64,000 bases of DNA from a virus. The position numbers and the translations under genes are program-made. Positions 8,670 to 19,340 of this stretch are shown in pieces. Within the stretch, counting starts at the first letter, position 1. Every line of letters starts with the position of its first letter. The notes under the pieces were generated by a model, which had not been told where the DNA came from, searched no databases, and saw nothing but the letters and a program-made list of their open reading frames with translations. Where the stretch lies: positions 19,448-83,447 of the IMG/VR virus record IMGVR_UViG_3300024520_000055. The stretch is one strand, 5' to 3'.

Positions 8670-10657
8670 TGCCGACAGTCACCCTGGCCGAAGTTCGCGA
8701 CAAGGAAGAGGCACTCGCCCAGTTCCTTGCTGACCATCTGCCCTCCGGAAAGTGGGGAAGGAACGATGCCCTGCGACAGCTCGCCGCACGCGCGCTGGCC
8801 TACATCCTCAAAGCCCTGGATAAGGACAGGGACACCATCCTGACCCTCATCACACGGGACGGCTTGCTGGCCAATGATCTGGACGGCGACCAGAATGCCA
8901 TCGACGCTGCGACAGCGTTCCTCCGAGATCTTGCAATCGACACGGGCGACGGGGCATTCGCGCAGGGAAGTGTCGTCTTCTACACCACGCGGGAAGGAAA
9001 CATCACAGTTCCACAGGGAACCAAGGCAACCATCGGCACGGTGGATTTCACTACAACGTACATCGAAGACCACTCGATCGCATCCGAAGACCTCGTCGCC
9101 GTCCGCGATAGCAGAGGTGTGACTGTGGGCTACTCGTTCTCGCTCTCGTTCGTCGCTGACGAGCCCGGAGAGGACGGAAACGTGGATGTGGGCCCGGTTA
9201 CCTCGTTCGATCCTTTTGACCCCTACGTTTATGCAGGGCAGGTCGTCCGGCAGTTCGAGGGAGGCCTCCCCAGTACGACACAGGAGGAAGTGCTCACCAA
9301 CCTCCCGGATTACGTGGGCGCTGAGATCCTGGACAACGAGAGCAACATCACGACGCTCTTACGCAGGGACGCGCCCTACATTGAGACCATCGACGTGATC
9401 AAGTCGGGGGCGGCACTGATGAGCCGCGACCGTATCTTCGATGAGAATCCCGCGCTGCGGTTCCACACGACGGGAATGGCCGACGTTTACATCACATCGG
9501 CTATCGTGGAAGGCATCCTTGCGGAGGGGTCCAAGGTTGGAGGCGTATTCGACCTGGCCGCGCTGGACCCCGCGCCGCAGCACGACGTGCGCTTCTTCCG
9601 CGACCTCGAAACAGACTTCATTCTTCAGGGAGTGTTGGAGGGGGACATCCTCTACCTTCGCGACAACTGGAGCGGCACGCAAAACCAGTACGTCATCGAG
9701 AAAGTCTGGAAGAACTACCTGATGGCCCGCGCTGAGACTCCGTTTCCCGAGGAAGCCTCCGGCGTGACGTACTCCGTGGGACGCAGAGGAACAGCCTACC
9801 AAGATGTGATTCCGGGTATCGGGAGTAGTGCTTACCCGGAGACGGGAGAAACGACCTCGGAACTACAGGTTCCTGGGGCTGTGTTGCTTCCGTCCATTCC
9901 CTTTGTGTTTCTCGCAGATGTCTCGTTCCGCGATCCTACGAATACATACGCTGACCCCAGCACCGGACGTGTCCACTTCACACGGCGAGTGAACGGCACT
10001 CCGGCTGATCCGGCAACCGTCGACCAATTGGAGTACCGGATTGAGCGCCTGCGCCCCCATTACGCGGGGTCGAGGGAAGCCCTGGTTCTCCTCCACGTCG
10101 GTGACTATACTGACTTTGCAGGCCAGGCGCTCTCCCTCCAAGCGGCAACGATTTACGGATACGCCACGGCCCAAGGGCAGTTCTTCGGGGAGGATATCCA
10201 GGAGCGCACAGTCAAGGGCGACATCTTGTTGCGCCAGAAGCACGGGACACAGATTCCAATGACGGTGCGCTACGTCCGCGATAAGAACGCCAGCGCCGAG
10301 AACGTTTTCGAGGAAGAGGCCCTGCTCACCTATCTCGCCAGGACGTTGACCCAGGCAACCGACAATGAGCAGTTCGGCCTGGATGATCTGTCCCCCAGTG
10401 CACGGGAGGCATTCCCGGGCCTCCGCAGCCTCTATATTGACGCTGCCAAGAGCATCGTGGACATGCCTGACGGCACGGTCCTCCAGTTCGACGGGCTGAT
10501 CTACGACTTTGACACGGCGACTCCGGAGTCCCGGTTTGTAGGTGACGTGCTCCCGTCGCCCCCGCTTCTCCCTTCCGAGTGGGGAGTCGGACGCAAGACC
10601 GTCCAGTTCTACTGCACGGAGGACCTGATCACGGCCTCGGAGGAGACGACAGAATGA
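8669..10657 (+). CDS. Baseplate J-like protein
   Basis: About 662 residues; ATG at 8669 in a TGATG overlap. After a helical N-terminus with 'D-K-D-R-D-T-I-L-T-L-I-T-R-D-G-L-L', residues 95-135 show the typical baseplate J core: A-F-A-Q-G-S-V-V-F-Y-T, then I-T-V-P-Q-G-T-K-A followed by V-D-F-T-T-T-Y. A further barrel-like segment and a 'Y-A-T-A-Q-G-Q' region follow. Baseplate J proteins form the wedge core of contractile tails (P2 gpJ, T4 gp6 group). It is longer than P2 gpJ, as in large phages. Embedded in a run of overlapping structural genes. Confidence 0.75.
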   Translation: MPTVTLAEVRDKEEALAQFLADHLPSGKWGRNDALRQLAARALAYILKALDKDRDTILTLITRDGLLANDLDGDQNAIDAATAFLRDLAIDTGDGAFAQGSVVFYTTREGNITVPQGTKATIGTVDFTTTYIEDHSIASEDLVAVRDSRGVTVGYSFSLSFVADEPGEDGNVDVGPVTSFDPFDPYVYAGQVVRQFEGGLPSTTQEEVLTNLPDYVGAEILDNESNITTLLRRDAPYIETIDVIKSGAALMSRDRIFDENPALRFHTTGMADVYITSAIVEGILAEGSKVGGVFDLAALDPAPQHDVRFFRDLETDFILQGVLEGDILYLRDNWSGTQNQYVIEKVWKNYLMARAETPFPEEASGVTYSVGRRGTAYQDVIPGIGSSAYPETGETTSELQVPGAVLLPSIPFVFLADVSFRDPTNTYADPSTGRVHFTRRVNGTPADPATVDQLEYRIERLRPHYAGSREALVLLHVGDYTDFAGQALSLQAATIYGYATAQGQFFGEDIQERTVKGDILLRQKHGTQIPMTVRYVRDKNASAENVFEEEALLTYLARTLTQATDNEQFGLDDLSPSAREAFPGLRSLYIDAAKSIVDMPDGTVLQFDGLIYDFDTATPESRFVGDVLPSPPLLPSEWGVGRKTVQFYCTEDLITASEETTE

Positions 10658-13600
10658 TCCTCTCCGGAACCACTCTCCAGTCCTACCTCAGTAACCTGGG
10701 GTCGTTCTACCAGCGTTACTTCGCGAACCAGGGAGTCTACGATACTCTCCTCCACGGGGCTGAAGAGCTTCTCCAAGAGGCCTACTACACCCTGATGGAG
10801 ACGGTCTATCAGAATGACCGTCTCAACATGCGCCTCTTTCACAGGAGGCTCTGGCTTCCGATAGACCTGGACTTGCTCAACGTCACAGCGATGGAACAGC
10901 CCGACCAGGTCAAGCCTGCGTACCGCATTCCCTTGGTCGACACGACCTTCGCCGAGATCCCTTACCTGTCCGACCGAATCGGGCATCCGCGCTTGCTCCT
11001 TCGTTCAGGAAAGGACTACTGGGTTGAAGACGGAGCGCTCCTCGTCACAGCAGAAACGTATGCCCTCCTCTCAGTAGACCCTCGTGTCTCTCGGACGGAG
11101 GGTGTCGAAACCATCCCGGAGTTCCTGGAACGCCCCAATCCATCTCGCACACCACAGGCGTTGCCGATTCCCCCGACGGGAGACGAGTACCCGTACAACA
11201 TCAATGCCGCAGAACAAATCTGGCCCAGCATTGGCCCCTTCATCGACGCAGGAAAGCCTGCTGTCTTGTCCGTGCGTCTGTGGGCCCCGCGTGTCGAGGT
11301 AGACGAAGCAGCCCTCGAACGTTTTTGGGGGGCGCTCATTGATGTTGAGCTCGACTCGGACGAGTTGCACCGGCTATTCGTGGACTCCCTGCTCTGGCTC
11401 TTCTTCCAAGGTCCGTCGCAACGGGTGTTCTCCCAGTGCCTCAACATGGCAGCGGGGCTCCCCCTAGTAAGCGAGGACGCTGTCCTCGTTGGCGCTGTGC
11501 TGTCGGGCACAGATTACGTGGTGTCCGTTAAGGCGTGGCGCGCTGCGGGTTGGGAAGACCAGACCTACACCTTCGACGCAGACTACAACATCGATCCGCG
11601 TCTCCTGGACTCCAACAATTTCGGGGCACTCATTCTTCGTAAAGGCGACGTGCTGACAGGCTTCTTTGACTACAGGGACAACCTCAACGATCCTGACTGG
11701 TGGCACAACGCCGTCATCCCTGCGGACCTTTTCAATGCAGAGGCTTACCGGCGTGCGGCTACGCCAGAGCGGGAAGAGTTCCTCATCACAGACGCCGACC
11801 CCGACTACATCGGGGACCCCCAGCTCTACATCGGAGCGGACGAAGACGGCACTATCAATCCTGCCGTGCGCATCAAGGACACGGACGTCGAGGCTTACGC
11901 AGGGCACCCCGACGCCACTGAGGACTACAACGACTTCTACCTCAAGGGCGACGAAGGACAGCTCTCAATCCTTCCCGCGGTGGGCCCCGGTACCCCTGGC
12001 GCACGCATCCTGGGACCGCACACGATCGTACTTGAAGTGGACGAGCCCATTGGCGCCGGAGGCCTGGCAGTCGCCAGTGCCGCACCGCGCACCATTCGCC
12101 TAAAGCACACAGCCAAGATTGTGAACATGGCGCTGGGTTCCGAGACGCGTCCGTCCGGATACGACGGAGAGGTGCCGGGGGACGACAGTAAGCCATTCAG
12201 ATTTGACGTGGGTGCAGCAGCGTTCGGAACCTCCGAGGAGCTGGTCGGAGGCTTTCTCAAGATCACCGGACGGCGTGTGCAGGGGGTCACCGTCCCGTCG
12301 CTTCTCGGCGTCGAGGGGAGCTACCCCATCGTACGCATCGCGTCCACTACAGAGATTGACGTGGTCCCCTCCAACATCACAGAGCACGTCGACGGCGGCG
12401 GCCTCTTTGATTCCTATCCCTTTCCGTTTGGACGCACCTACGGCGCCCCGAACAACGGGGAAATCAGAGGGCACCTGTCGGGCACAGGGACAGCAGAAGT
12501 GGGGGGTTCCGGAGACCCTGATGTGGGGACGTTGGTCGACAGCGGGGGAACAGCGGCCACGACAGGAGGTCCCGCTCCTACCCAGGTGCAGATCCCCGGT
12601 GCAGACCTGGATGACTATGCCAGCACTTCCGTCAACCACGGGTACTACCTGGAGATCTATGCTGACATTGCAGGAACTCCGGCATGGTTCACCGCGCGGT
12701 TCCTCCTCAATGCAGGAGACCCAACCAAGCTCGACGTGACGTGGGTCGGCGGCACGAGTCCCGCCTCTACAGGAGAGACCGGGCTCGCGTGGCGCATCAA
12801 GAAGCTCGGGAGCATCATTGAGATCACCAGCGGCCTCTTCCTGGAACGAAATGTCAACGACGTGATCACGCTTTCAGGAAGTAGCACTTGGGGCAATGAC
12901 GTCGCCTCAACGATTTACGACGTAAACACGGGAGTTACACCGCAGGAACTGACGGTTGAAACTCCCAAGTTCCTCCCCGAGTCCGGACTCGACTACGCAC
13001 ATACCCTGCAAGCAGGAAAGAATGCGCTCTTCCTCTTCCCTGTGTCGGAGACATTCAGGTTCCAACCTGAGCATGTTGGATTCAACGTCCGTGTCAGTGC
13101 TGCGGACAAACCCATCCTCGCTGTGCAGGACGGGCTGACGGCCGAGATCGCACAGGAGGCCTCCGCCGCGGGGGCGCCCTGGGGAGTACTGTTGAACGAG
13201 ACCGACCTCGTATGGGAGTTCATTCCCTCCTTGGCCAACGAACTCGTTGAGCGGCGCGTGCGCAGTGCGGTACAGGATCCTGCCAACGAGTTCCGCGTGA
13301 TTGTCGAGTTGTACGGCGAGCCCCTGGTGTTTCCTTTCCCTGATGCGGTGGAAGAGTGGCCCACTGATGACTTTCCGACGCCCGACGCCACCGGGCAATG
13401 GGACAAGCGCACACTGGGAGGCTACGAGGTAGAGGTACTGTCCGCGGCATCAATCAAGGACGAATCCATCGCGGGGACCCTCGCGGCATGGGGAGACTAC
13501 CTCGTTGCCGCGGGTGAGGATTACAACGCGGGAAAGACAAAACGGTATCTCGGGCTTGTCAATCAAGGAGAACTAACGGACGTCTACGAGGTACTCGGGG

Positions 13601-13977
13601 CACACCAACTCCCGGTTACCGCTGTCACACCGGACGGGGTGTGGTGGGTCGTGGGCCCTGCGGAAGACACATACTCTCTCGAGCCCCCCGAGTGGCCTCC
13701 GCCTGGCTGGGCCAATCGCACACACAACGGCGTGAGTGTGGACGCACGGTGGGAAGTCTCCACCAACGGGCGCGTTCCGGGCAACCGATTCAAGATCGGC
13801 TACCGACTATTCCAGAACTACCTGAAGCGGGGGGTGTGGGGCTACGACCTCACCAACCCGAACCTGGGGACAGGGGACACCGATATCTTCGTTCTCCAGG
13901 TCTTGGAAAAGATCCTAGAGCAGCGGTCGGCGTACACCTTCCCGATGCTCCTCCCGGGCAGTGTGTTAGGCTCGTAA
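10654..13977 (+). CDS. Large virion structural protein (tail/baseplate)
   Basis: 1107 residues. The ATG at 10654 overlaps the previous TGA and follows GGAGGAG; an earlier in-frame start at 10579 would overlap the J-like gene needlessly. The N-terminal 100 residues are helical and aromatic (S-F-Y-Q-R-Y-F-A-N-Q-G-V-Y-D-T-L-L), the rest is beta-rich with Gly/Thr-rich repeats near 500-640, as in baseplate periphery or fibre-attachment proteins. It is the last gene of the overlapping baseplate run; 91 non-coding bases follow before the tailspike gene. No enzymatic motif seen. Confidence 0.65.
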   Translation: MILSGTTLQSYLSNLGSFYQRYFANQGVYDTLLHGAEELLQEAYYTLMETVYQNDRLNMRLFHRRLWLPIDLDLLNVTAMEQPDQVKPAYRIPLVDTTFAEIPYLSDRIGHPRLLLRSGKDYWVEDGALLVTAETYALLSVDPRVSRTEGVETIPEFLERPNPSRTPQALPIPPTGDEYPYNINAAEQIWPSIGPFIDAGKPAVLSVRLWAPRVEVDEAALERFWGALIDVELDSDELHRLFVDSLLWLFFQGPSQRVFSQCLNMAAGLPLVSEDAVLVGAVLSGTDYVVSVKAWRAAGWEDQTYTFDADYNIDPRLLDSNNFGALILRKGDVLTGFFDYRDNLNDPDWWHNAVIPADLFNAEAYRRAATPEREEFLITDADPDYIGDPQLYIGADEDGTINPAVRIKDTDVEAYAGHPDATEDYNDFYLKGDEGQLSILPAVGPGTPGARILGPHTIVLEVDEPIGAGGLAVASAAPRTIRLKHTAKIVNMALGSETRPSGYDGEVPGDDSKPFRFDVGAAAFGTSEELVGGFLKITGRRVQGVTVPSLLGVEGSYPIVRIASTTEIDVVPSNITEHVDGGGLFDSYPFPFGRTYGAPNNGEIRGHLSGTGTAEVGGSGDPDVGTLVDSGGTAATTGGPAPTQVQIPGADLDDYASTSVNHGYYLEIYADIAGTPAWFTARFLLNAGDPTKLDVTWVGGTSPASTGETGLAWRIKKLGSIIEITSGLFLERNVNDVITLSGSSTWGNDVASTIYDVNTGVTPQELTVETPKFLPESGLDYAHTLQAGKNALFLFPVSETFRFQPEHVGFNVRVSAADKPILAVQDGLTAEIAQEASAAGAPWGVLLNETDLVWEFIPSLANELVERRVRSAVQDPANEFRVIVELYGEPLVFPFPDAVEEWPTDDFPTPDATGQWDKRTLGGYEVEVLSAASIKDESIAGTLAAWGDYLVAAGEDYNAGKTKRYLGLVNQGELTDVYEVLGAHQLPVTAVTPDGVWWVVGPAEDTYSLEPPEWPPPGWANRTHNGVSVDARWEVSTNGRVPGNRFKIGYRLFQNYLKRGVWGYDLTNPNLGTGDTDIFVLQVLEKILEQRSAYTFPMLLPGSVLGS

Positions 13978-14068
13978 AAAGGTTTGCAATGGGACTCTGA
14001 TGCGCGCGATCCTGGTGTTCTACATATAGAACGGGTAAAATCCTGTCCCAACGAACAGAGAGGGCACA
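13978..14068 (+). promoter_or_regulatory. Intergenic control region before the tailspike gene
   Basis: This is the only real gap in the first 18 kb of plus-strand genes. It contains the inverted repeat GTTCTA-CATA-TAGAAC (about 14019-14034) followed by an AT-rich GGTAAAAT. A sigma-70-like reading (TGGTGT, 17 bases, TAAAAT) is poor at the -35, so it may be a phage-specific promoter or operator. A GAGAGGG ribosome-binding site precedes the ATG at 14069. Confidence 0.35.
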
Positions 14069-17000
14069 ATGACCCGGGATTTCATCAAGTTCGAAGAAGG
14101 AAATGACACTGGCGACAACCTCTCGGAGAGCATCGCGCCTGTAGAGGCGGGGGATGCGGCCAGTCCACAGGATCAGAACCGGCCTCTCGACGTGCTGCGC
14201 GCAAGGACTGAGGTTCTTCGCGCTGCCTGCGATAACGCCCTCTTCCTCGCCGCAGAGGACAGAGCGCTGGCGATCACCTGCCCAGGCGCCCTGCACTGGG
14301 GAGGTCCGTTCGATCCAACACTGGCTCCCGTTGCAGACGAGGACGCCCTCGATGGCTATACGGGACGCATCGGAATCGGAGGAGACTTGCACGTCGTCTC
14401 GCTGACGACTCCGAACAGCACGATCTTCTCGAGTCTCCAACATACGGACATCAAGTTCACCACACGGAAGACTGCGGCGGACGGAGGACGTCAGGTTTCG
14501 ATCGAGATCGAGGACACCACGGACGTTTCTGTCCTGACCCTTACCGTGACGGGTACCCCCAAGAGACATCTCCTGATCCAGTTTGACTCCGGGACCTCAA
14601 CTCCCACGGTACAAGAAGTCTTTGACGCCCTGACCGACACGGCAGACAGTGCGTTCAATGCCGAGGCCTCGGCCCTCATCCTCCCTGAGATCACGGGCAC
14701 AGCAGGGAATCCCATCCTCGAGCTGTCCAAGATCTACCTGGTCCCGGGGTGGGACTTCGAGTACCACGTCATCCACAAGGGAGTCCTCGACGCGTTCTTC
14801 AACATCGATGACAACCGTCTGGCCGAGGGGGACAACCTCTGTCTGCGCTTCAACACCCTCTTGGATCGGCGACAGTCCCTCAAGGACGGAACCCCATCCG
14901 ATGGTATCTCGGTCAGCCCCGTAACCGAGCCCACCGTCACCGAGACTGCCCTGGTTGTTGGGCGCAATGACACCAGCCACCTGGAAAACGCGATCCCCCT
15001 GGCCAAGGTGGACGGCGGCAACCTGGTTCTCATGAATGGTGTCCCGCTGCGTCCCGGGCACTTCTGGGCTCCCGAGGGCGCACAGTTCTCGGATTCCGTA
15101 TCGCATACGGCCCGCGAGATCCACGTCCGCACAGTAACACTGGCGACCTTCGAGATTTCCGGGGGAACGATTCCCAAGCGGCATCTCCTGCGGACCTATC
15201 TCAACACCCCGCGGAAGCGCGCGCTCAAGGGTAACGTAGTCATCATTGCAGGAGGGGCGTACTACGTCGAGGGGCAGCACTTCGTCGTCGACTCCTACCG
15301 TGACAGCATCCTTCAGCTCGTCGAGTTCGCCTCGGCCATGGGCAACGTGTACTTCCGCGAGATGCCGGACATCGCTGAGAACCTGGGAGCGTCCGCGGCA
15401 ACCATGGGACCGCCTGCGGCTCTCATCGGATTGGACACCCGGTTCTTCGAGCGCCATCCAGACCGCGACCGCATGATCGATGTCCAAAGTGCGCTGGAAC
15501 GTCTGGTCATCACAGCGGTCACGGTCGCCGAAGCTGCGGCACTCTCGTCGCGACTCGAGGAAGTCCTTGGAGTCTACTACTCCCCTATTGCCGGAGGACG
15601 CACGGTCCTCAACATGGGAAGCCTGACAGGCGTCCGGAGGATGCAGGCTCCTACGGAAATGCAGACCCAGTACTGGCAGGAGTACAGCGGAACGCGCCCC
15701 AACCTGTGGGAGCTCGGGGGCAGGGTCCTGTCACCAAAGCAGTATGGCATCGTTGCTGATGGAGAAGCACTCACGGACGTGGGCACTCTCGTTCCCTCTG
15801 GGGCATTCCCAATCCCGAGTGACCTCTCTGCCACCGAACAGGACTTCGGGGCAAACTGGGCGACGCAGGGGAAACCAGGGACAGTAGACCTCGCGACCCA
15901 GATCGCAGCCATCCAGTTCGGCGAGGCCATCAGCGGCAATGCTCTCGCGGACAAGTGGCGTGCCTTGGTCACCAGCGGCAGCAAGGCGTTGGCGCTGACC
16001 GAGCTTCGTGATTACCCGATGCCTGTCACAGTCTCTCCGACGGGCTCTCGCTCCTTCGGACTTCACAACGCTACACACTACGGAGACAGTGCTACCGTCA
16101 TCAACGCTGCGGTAGCAACAGCACGCTCGCGCGGGCTTCATCAGGTGTTCCTGATGCCTGGTGAGTACACCATTGACGCCGCAGTCGACGCGCCCGACAT
16201 CGATTTCATCGGAATTGGTTCCGAAGACAACCGCCCCATCGTAGTTTTCGACAGTAGCAACATGCTCTCGGCGTCATTCACAGGGGCGTTCGCGGCGCTG
16301 CGCCTCAACAACGCGCGAAACCTCAACTTTGCGTTCAAGTCCAATGGAACGTCCAGCCCGAATTTGCACGGGATCTTCGAGACCGATGCAAACCTCATCT
16401 CCTGTATCGGTGTCCGCAACTGGGTCAAGGAATGCTCGTTCACGTCTTACGATTTGCGCACCAACCAGACCGATTTGTTGAACGGAGGCGTCAGCAACGG
16501 GGAAACGGTCATCTTCCGCCAGATCTCAGCGATCATCGGAGATCGCTACAAGAGCACCGCGGCACCGTCGGGCTTCATGCGAGCGGACACCGTCTTCGGA
16601 CTGTTCTTCCCCAAGGTCCAGGATTGCTTCTTCTTGGGAATGTTCATGGGAATCCCGACCTACTCAGGGACCCACGCGTCGCGAGCGTTCATCGACCTGG
16701 GAGCCGAAGAGGGGGATTCGTACATCGCGGGGTGGGAGTGCAGCTGGTACCACCAGGCCATGATCGGAGGCTTTTGGGACCTGGACTGGTTGTCGTCCGG
16801 AACCGAATCCGACATGCGCTGCTTCCCGCTGGATCTCGTTAACTGTGGCTTCGTTACCTGCGGGGTTGTCATCGACTCCGATGAGCCTCCCGCGGCTGGC
16901 TCCCCGACCAACCCGTTCGAAGTCGATCTTGATGCAGGCCCTGCGGTTGCGATTCAAGGCATGTCCATCATGGCCATGGCGCGGCGCGTGCACCAGTGCA

Positions 17001-18757
17001 CGTTCCGTGATGTCCTCATCAATAACAGATGCGAACAGATTCCGGGCAACCCAGCGACAGACCAGGAGTACGATATCGCGTTCCACTCGGCACTTGGGCT
17101 GATGGCGGCCGAGATCGTCGGGTGCGAGGGAGGAAGAGAACTCACCCCGGTAGGCGGCTTCGGCGTGCACAACGGAATCAACTTCGTCGCCAAAACCGTG
17201 CATCACGCAGGGCCGCTGACCTTTATTATCCCCGCGGGAGGCCCCTTCGGGGAAATGTGGGCGTTCGCTGCTTGCATGCGTGACAATCACTTCGACATCA
17301 TCCAGCAGTTCGAAGACGAAACGGCCTCAACGAACGTGACCATTGGTGCCTTCTTGCCCTCGTTCTCTGCTGTGTGGCTGGACCCCGCTTTCAGAGCGCT
17401 CGCGCTCGAAGAGCCGGTCTCCACCATTGACGGGGCACCGTATGTCTATGGGATGCACTCGTCGGGAATGGTGTACGAGAACAACCAGCTTTCCCTTGCG
17501 GGCGTGACGACTTCGGGCCTCTACATCTCGGCAAACTACGTTGTCCTCGGAGCCAATTGGCTGCGCCGCATGGGACTCGACAACCTTCCCGGAGGGCCTC
17601 CGGCTATCGGAGACTCCCCGGTCAACTACATCTCGGTGCGCGACAACTTTGTTCGCGGCATCCGAACTGACGACTACAACGGCGCATCCAATGCCTCTGC
17701 GCATTACACGGTAGCAGCAAGTGCTGGAGGTGGCCTCAACAAGTGGGCCGATCCGGGCGGGGACAGCCTTTATTGGATGTGCGTAGGAGTCATCTCTCAT
17801 AACTACGGGTTCCCGCTGCTTTCCCCGGGACCTTTCGACTCACACACCCCGAGTGGGTATTCCCAAAGGATCATTCGCGATAGCGACATTGCGGCGCTGA
17901 CATTGGACGACGACTTCTGGGATGACAGCCGAATGAAATCTGTCAGCCTCGACTACGAACTCGAACCGGAAGTAGCAGGACGAAGGAACACGGTCCTCAT
18001 TGGAGGAGGAACGGGCAGGACGCTGGATCTTCCGCCGGATGCCCCCGACGGGACGTCATTCATCATCAAGGCTATTTCGGCAGGCCCACACACAATCGAC
18101 TGCGACCCGCTCTCAGGTGGAACCATCAAGTTCGAGGATGGGGTGACCACCACTCTGGCAAACGACGCGGTCAACGACATCATCGAGGTCATCCGGGAAG
18201 GTGACCGTTGGTACGTCTTGAACGTCGTCGGATGGGGATTGACCGCCTTCGATATCACGGTGCAGGAAGATGGCAGCAACATCCCGAACACGCCACACTC
18301 CACGCTAAACTTCACACAAGGAGTCCTTGCGGAGGACGGGGGCGCCGGGGTGGCGACCATTCTCGGCAGTCTGATCAAACAGGGTTCGAGTGTCTTGGCC
18401 TCCGACACGACGACTACTTCGGGTACTCCGGTTACGCTGCACTCATTTAGCTACACGAAGCTGAGGGCCGATTCACTTCTCATGGTCATTGCCATCGTTT
18501 CGGCCAGCAATGACAACAATGACAAGTGGATTCGTTTTCGGCTGCTCATCGGGGCTAGTGTTGAGTGCGGTGCGGCCATTGTGGGCAAGGCTAACGAGGG
18601 CAATTGCGCAACGCTGATCACAGTAGCGTCAGGTCTTGCTGCTGGGTCGCACACGCTTCTGGTTGATTGGGCAACAGAGGCCAATACTGCACAGTGTCAG
18701 CCTGCTACAACGGACTACGAGGAGTGCAAAATCTTTGCACTGGAAATTTTGATCTGA
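14069..18757 (+). CDS. Tailspike/tail fibre with parallel beta-helix
   Basis: 1562 residues. An N-terminal virion-anchoring part (residues 1-500, beta-rich) is followed by a segment near 530-720 and then a long region (about 720-1250) of short strands and turns rich in Asn, Gly, Ile and Val, typical of a right-handed beta-helix (for example I-D-F-I-G-I-G-S-E-D-N-R-P-I-V-V-F-D, an extended 'unique coil' ladder). Such folds act as receptor-binding or polysaccharide-degrading tailspikes. The C-terminal 130 residues look like a small beta-sandwich/lectin or trimerisation domain (S-Y-T-K-L-R-A-D-S-L-L-M-V-I-A-I-V). Catalytic acids cannot be assigned by eye. Confidence 0.75.
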   Translation: MTRDFIKFEEGNDTGDNLSESIAPVEAGDAASPQDQNRPLDVLRARTEVLRAACDNALFLAAEDRALAITCPGALHWGGPFDPTLAPVADEDALDGYTGRIGIGGDLHVVSLTTPNSTIFSSLQHTDIKFTTRKTAADGGRQVSIEIEDTTDVSVLTLTVTGTPKRHLLIQFDSGTSTPTVQEVFDALTDTADSAFNAEASALILPEITGTAGNPILELSKIYLVPGWDFEYHVIHKGVLDAFFNIDDNRLAEGDNLCLRFNTLLDRRQSLKDGTPSDGISVSPVTEPTVTETALVVGRNDTSHLENAIPLAKVDGGNLVLMNGVPLRPGHFWAPEGAQFSDSVSHTAREIHVRTVTLATFEISGGTIPKRHLLRTYLNTPRKRALKGNVVIIAGGAYYVEGQHFVVDSYRDSILQLVEFASAMGNVYFREMPDIAENLGASAATMGPPAALIGLDTRFFERHPDRDRMIDVQSALERLVITAVTVAEAAALSSRLEEVLGVYYSPIAGGRTVLNMGSLTGVRRMQAPTEMQTQYWQEYSGTRPNLWELGGRVLSPKQYGIVADGEALTDVGTLVPSGAFPIPSDLSATEQDFGANWATQGKPGTVDLATQIAAIQFGEAISGNALADKWRALVTSGSKALALTELRDYPMPVTVSPTGSRSFGLHNATHYGDSATVINAAVATARSRGLHQVFLMPGEYTIDAAVDAPDIDFIGIGSEDNRPIVVFDSSNMLSASFTGAFAALRLNNARNLNFAFKSNGTSSPNLHGIFETDANLISCIGVRNWVKECSFTSYDLRTNQTDLLNGGVSNGETVIFRQISAIIGDRYKSTAAPSGFMRADTVFGLFFPKVQDCFFLGMFMGIPTYSGTHASRAFIDLGAEEGDSYIAGWECSWYHQAMIGGFWDLDWLSSGTESDMRCFPLDLVNCGFVTCGVVIDSDEPPAAGSPTNPFEVDLDAGPAVAIQGMSIMAMARRVHQCTFRDVLINNRCEQIPGNPATDQEYDIAFHSALGLMAAEIVGCEGGRELTPVGGFGVHNGINFVAKTVHHAGPLTFIIPAGGPFGEMWAFAACMRDNHFDIIQQFEDETASTNVTIGAFLPSFSAVWLDPAFRALALEEPVSTIDGAPYVYGMHSSGMVYENNQLSLAGVTTSGLYISANYVVLGANWLRRMGLDNLPGGPPAIGDSPVNYISVRDNFVRGIRTDDYNGASNASAHYTVAASAGGGLNKWADPGGDSLYWMCVGVISHNYGFPLLSPGPFDSHTPSGYSQRIIRDSDIAALTLDDDFWDDSRMKSVSLDYELEPEVAGRRNTVLIGGGTGRTLDLPPDAPDGTSFIIKAISAGPHTIDCDPLSGGTIKFEDGVTTTLANDAVNDIIEVIREGDRWYVLNVVGWGLTAFDITVQEDGSNIPNTPHSTLNFTQGVLAEDGGAGVATILGSLIKQGSSVLASDTTTTSGTPVTLHSFSYTKLRADSLLMVIAIVSASNDNNDKWIRFRLLIGASVECGAAIVGKANEGNCATLITVASGLAAGSHTLLVDWATEANTAQCQPATTDYEECKIFALEILI

Positions 18758-18770
18758 GCTGGAGGTAGAG

Positions 18771-19340
18771 ATGCCGCCTACCAATTATCAGTATTCCATC
18801 GCGGATGACACGCCGGATGGATCGGTGGATTCCTCTCGAATGTTGGTCGAGATCGGTAATGCCGACATCGATACAGATTTTCAGCGGATTGACACCGTTG
18901 GAGATGTGCTCGACATCTGGTTTGTGGATGCGTTGTCCGGGGCCGAAGAGACGACGCTGAACGGCTTGGTAGCTGCCCACAACTTCTTGGCTGCTGTGAA
19001 GGCCAAGAAGTTCGCAGCGATTGACGTGCGGACTGTGGAGCTGATCGAGACGGGTTACACATTCAACGGCAAGAAGTTCAGCCTTTCGCTCCCAGCGCAG
19101 ATCAGGACAATGGGAATCCATCAGGTGCGCGACAACCCGGCGGTCGTCTACCCGATCAAGTGGAACACACGGGACGACGACGAGGCGGTCGATGTTCCTG
19201 ACAGCGCTACAGTCGACGGAATGTATCTGACTGGACTCGGTACCTACCGTGCACACGTTGACGGGGGGACAACGCTAAAGGATCTGGTACGTGCGGCAAC
19301 AACGATCGCCGAGGTCGAAGCCGTCGTGGATCCAAGATGA
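18771..19340 (+). CDS. DUF4376-like tail-fibre-associated protein
   Basis: 189 residues, 13 bases after the tailspike stop, with a GGAGGTAGAG ribosome-binding site. The C-terminal half (F-S-L-S-L-P-A-Q-I-R-T-M-G, then P-I-K-W-N-T-R-D-D-D-E-A-V-D-V-P and a final helix T-L-K-D-L-V-R-A-A-T-T-I-A-E-V-E-A-V) follows the layout of DUF4376 proteins, which are found beside or fused to tail-fibre and fibre-assembly proteins. The function is unknown; a chaperone or fibre accessory role is inferred from position. It shares ATGA with the next gene. Confidence 0.5.
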   Translation: MPPTNYQYSIADDTPDGSVDSSRMLVEIGNADIDTDFQRIDTVGDVLDIWFVDALSGAEETTLNGLVAAHNFLAAVKAKKFAAIDVRTVELIETGYTFNGKKFSLSLPAQIRTMGIHQVRDNPAVVYPIKWNTRDDDEAVDVPDSATVDGMYLTGLGTYRAHVDGGTTLKDLVRAATTIAEVEAVVDPR

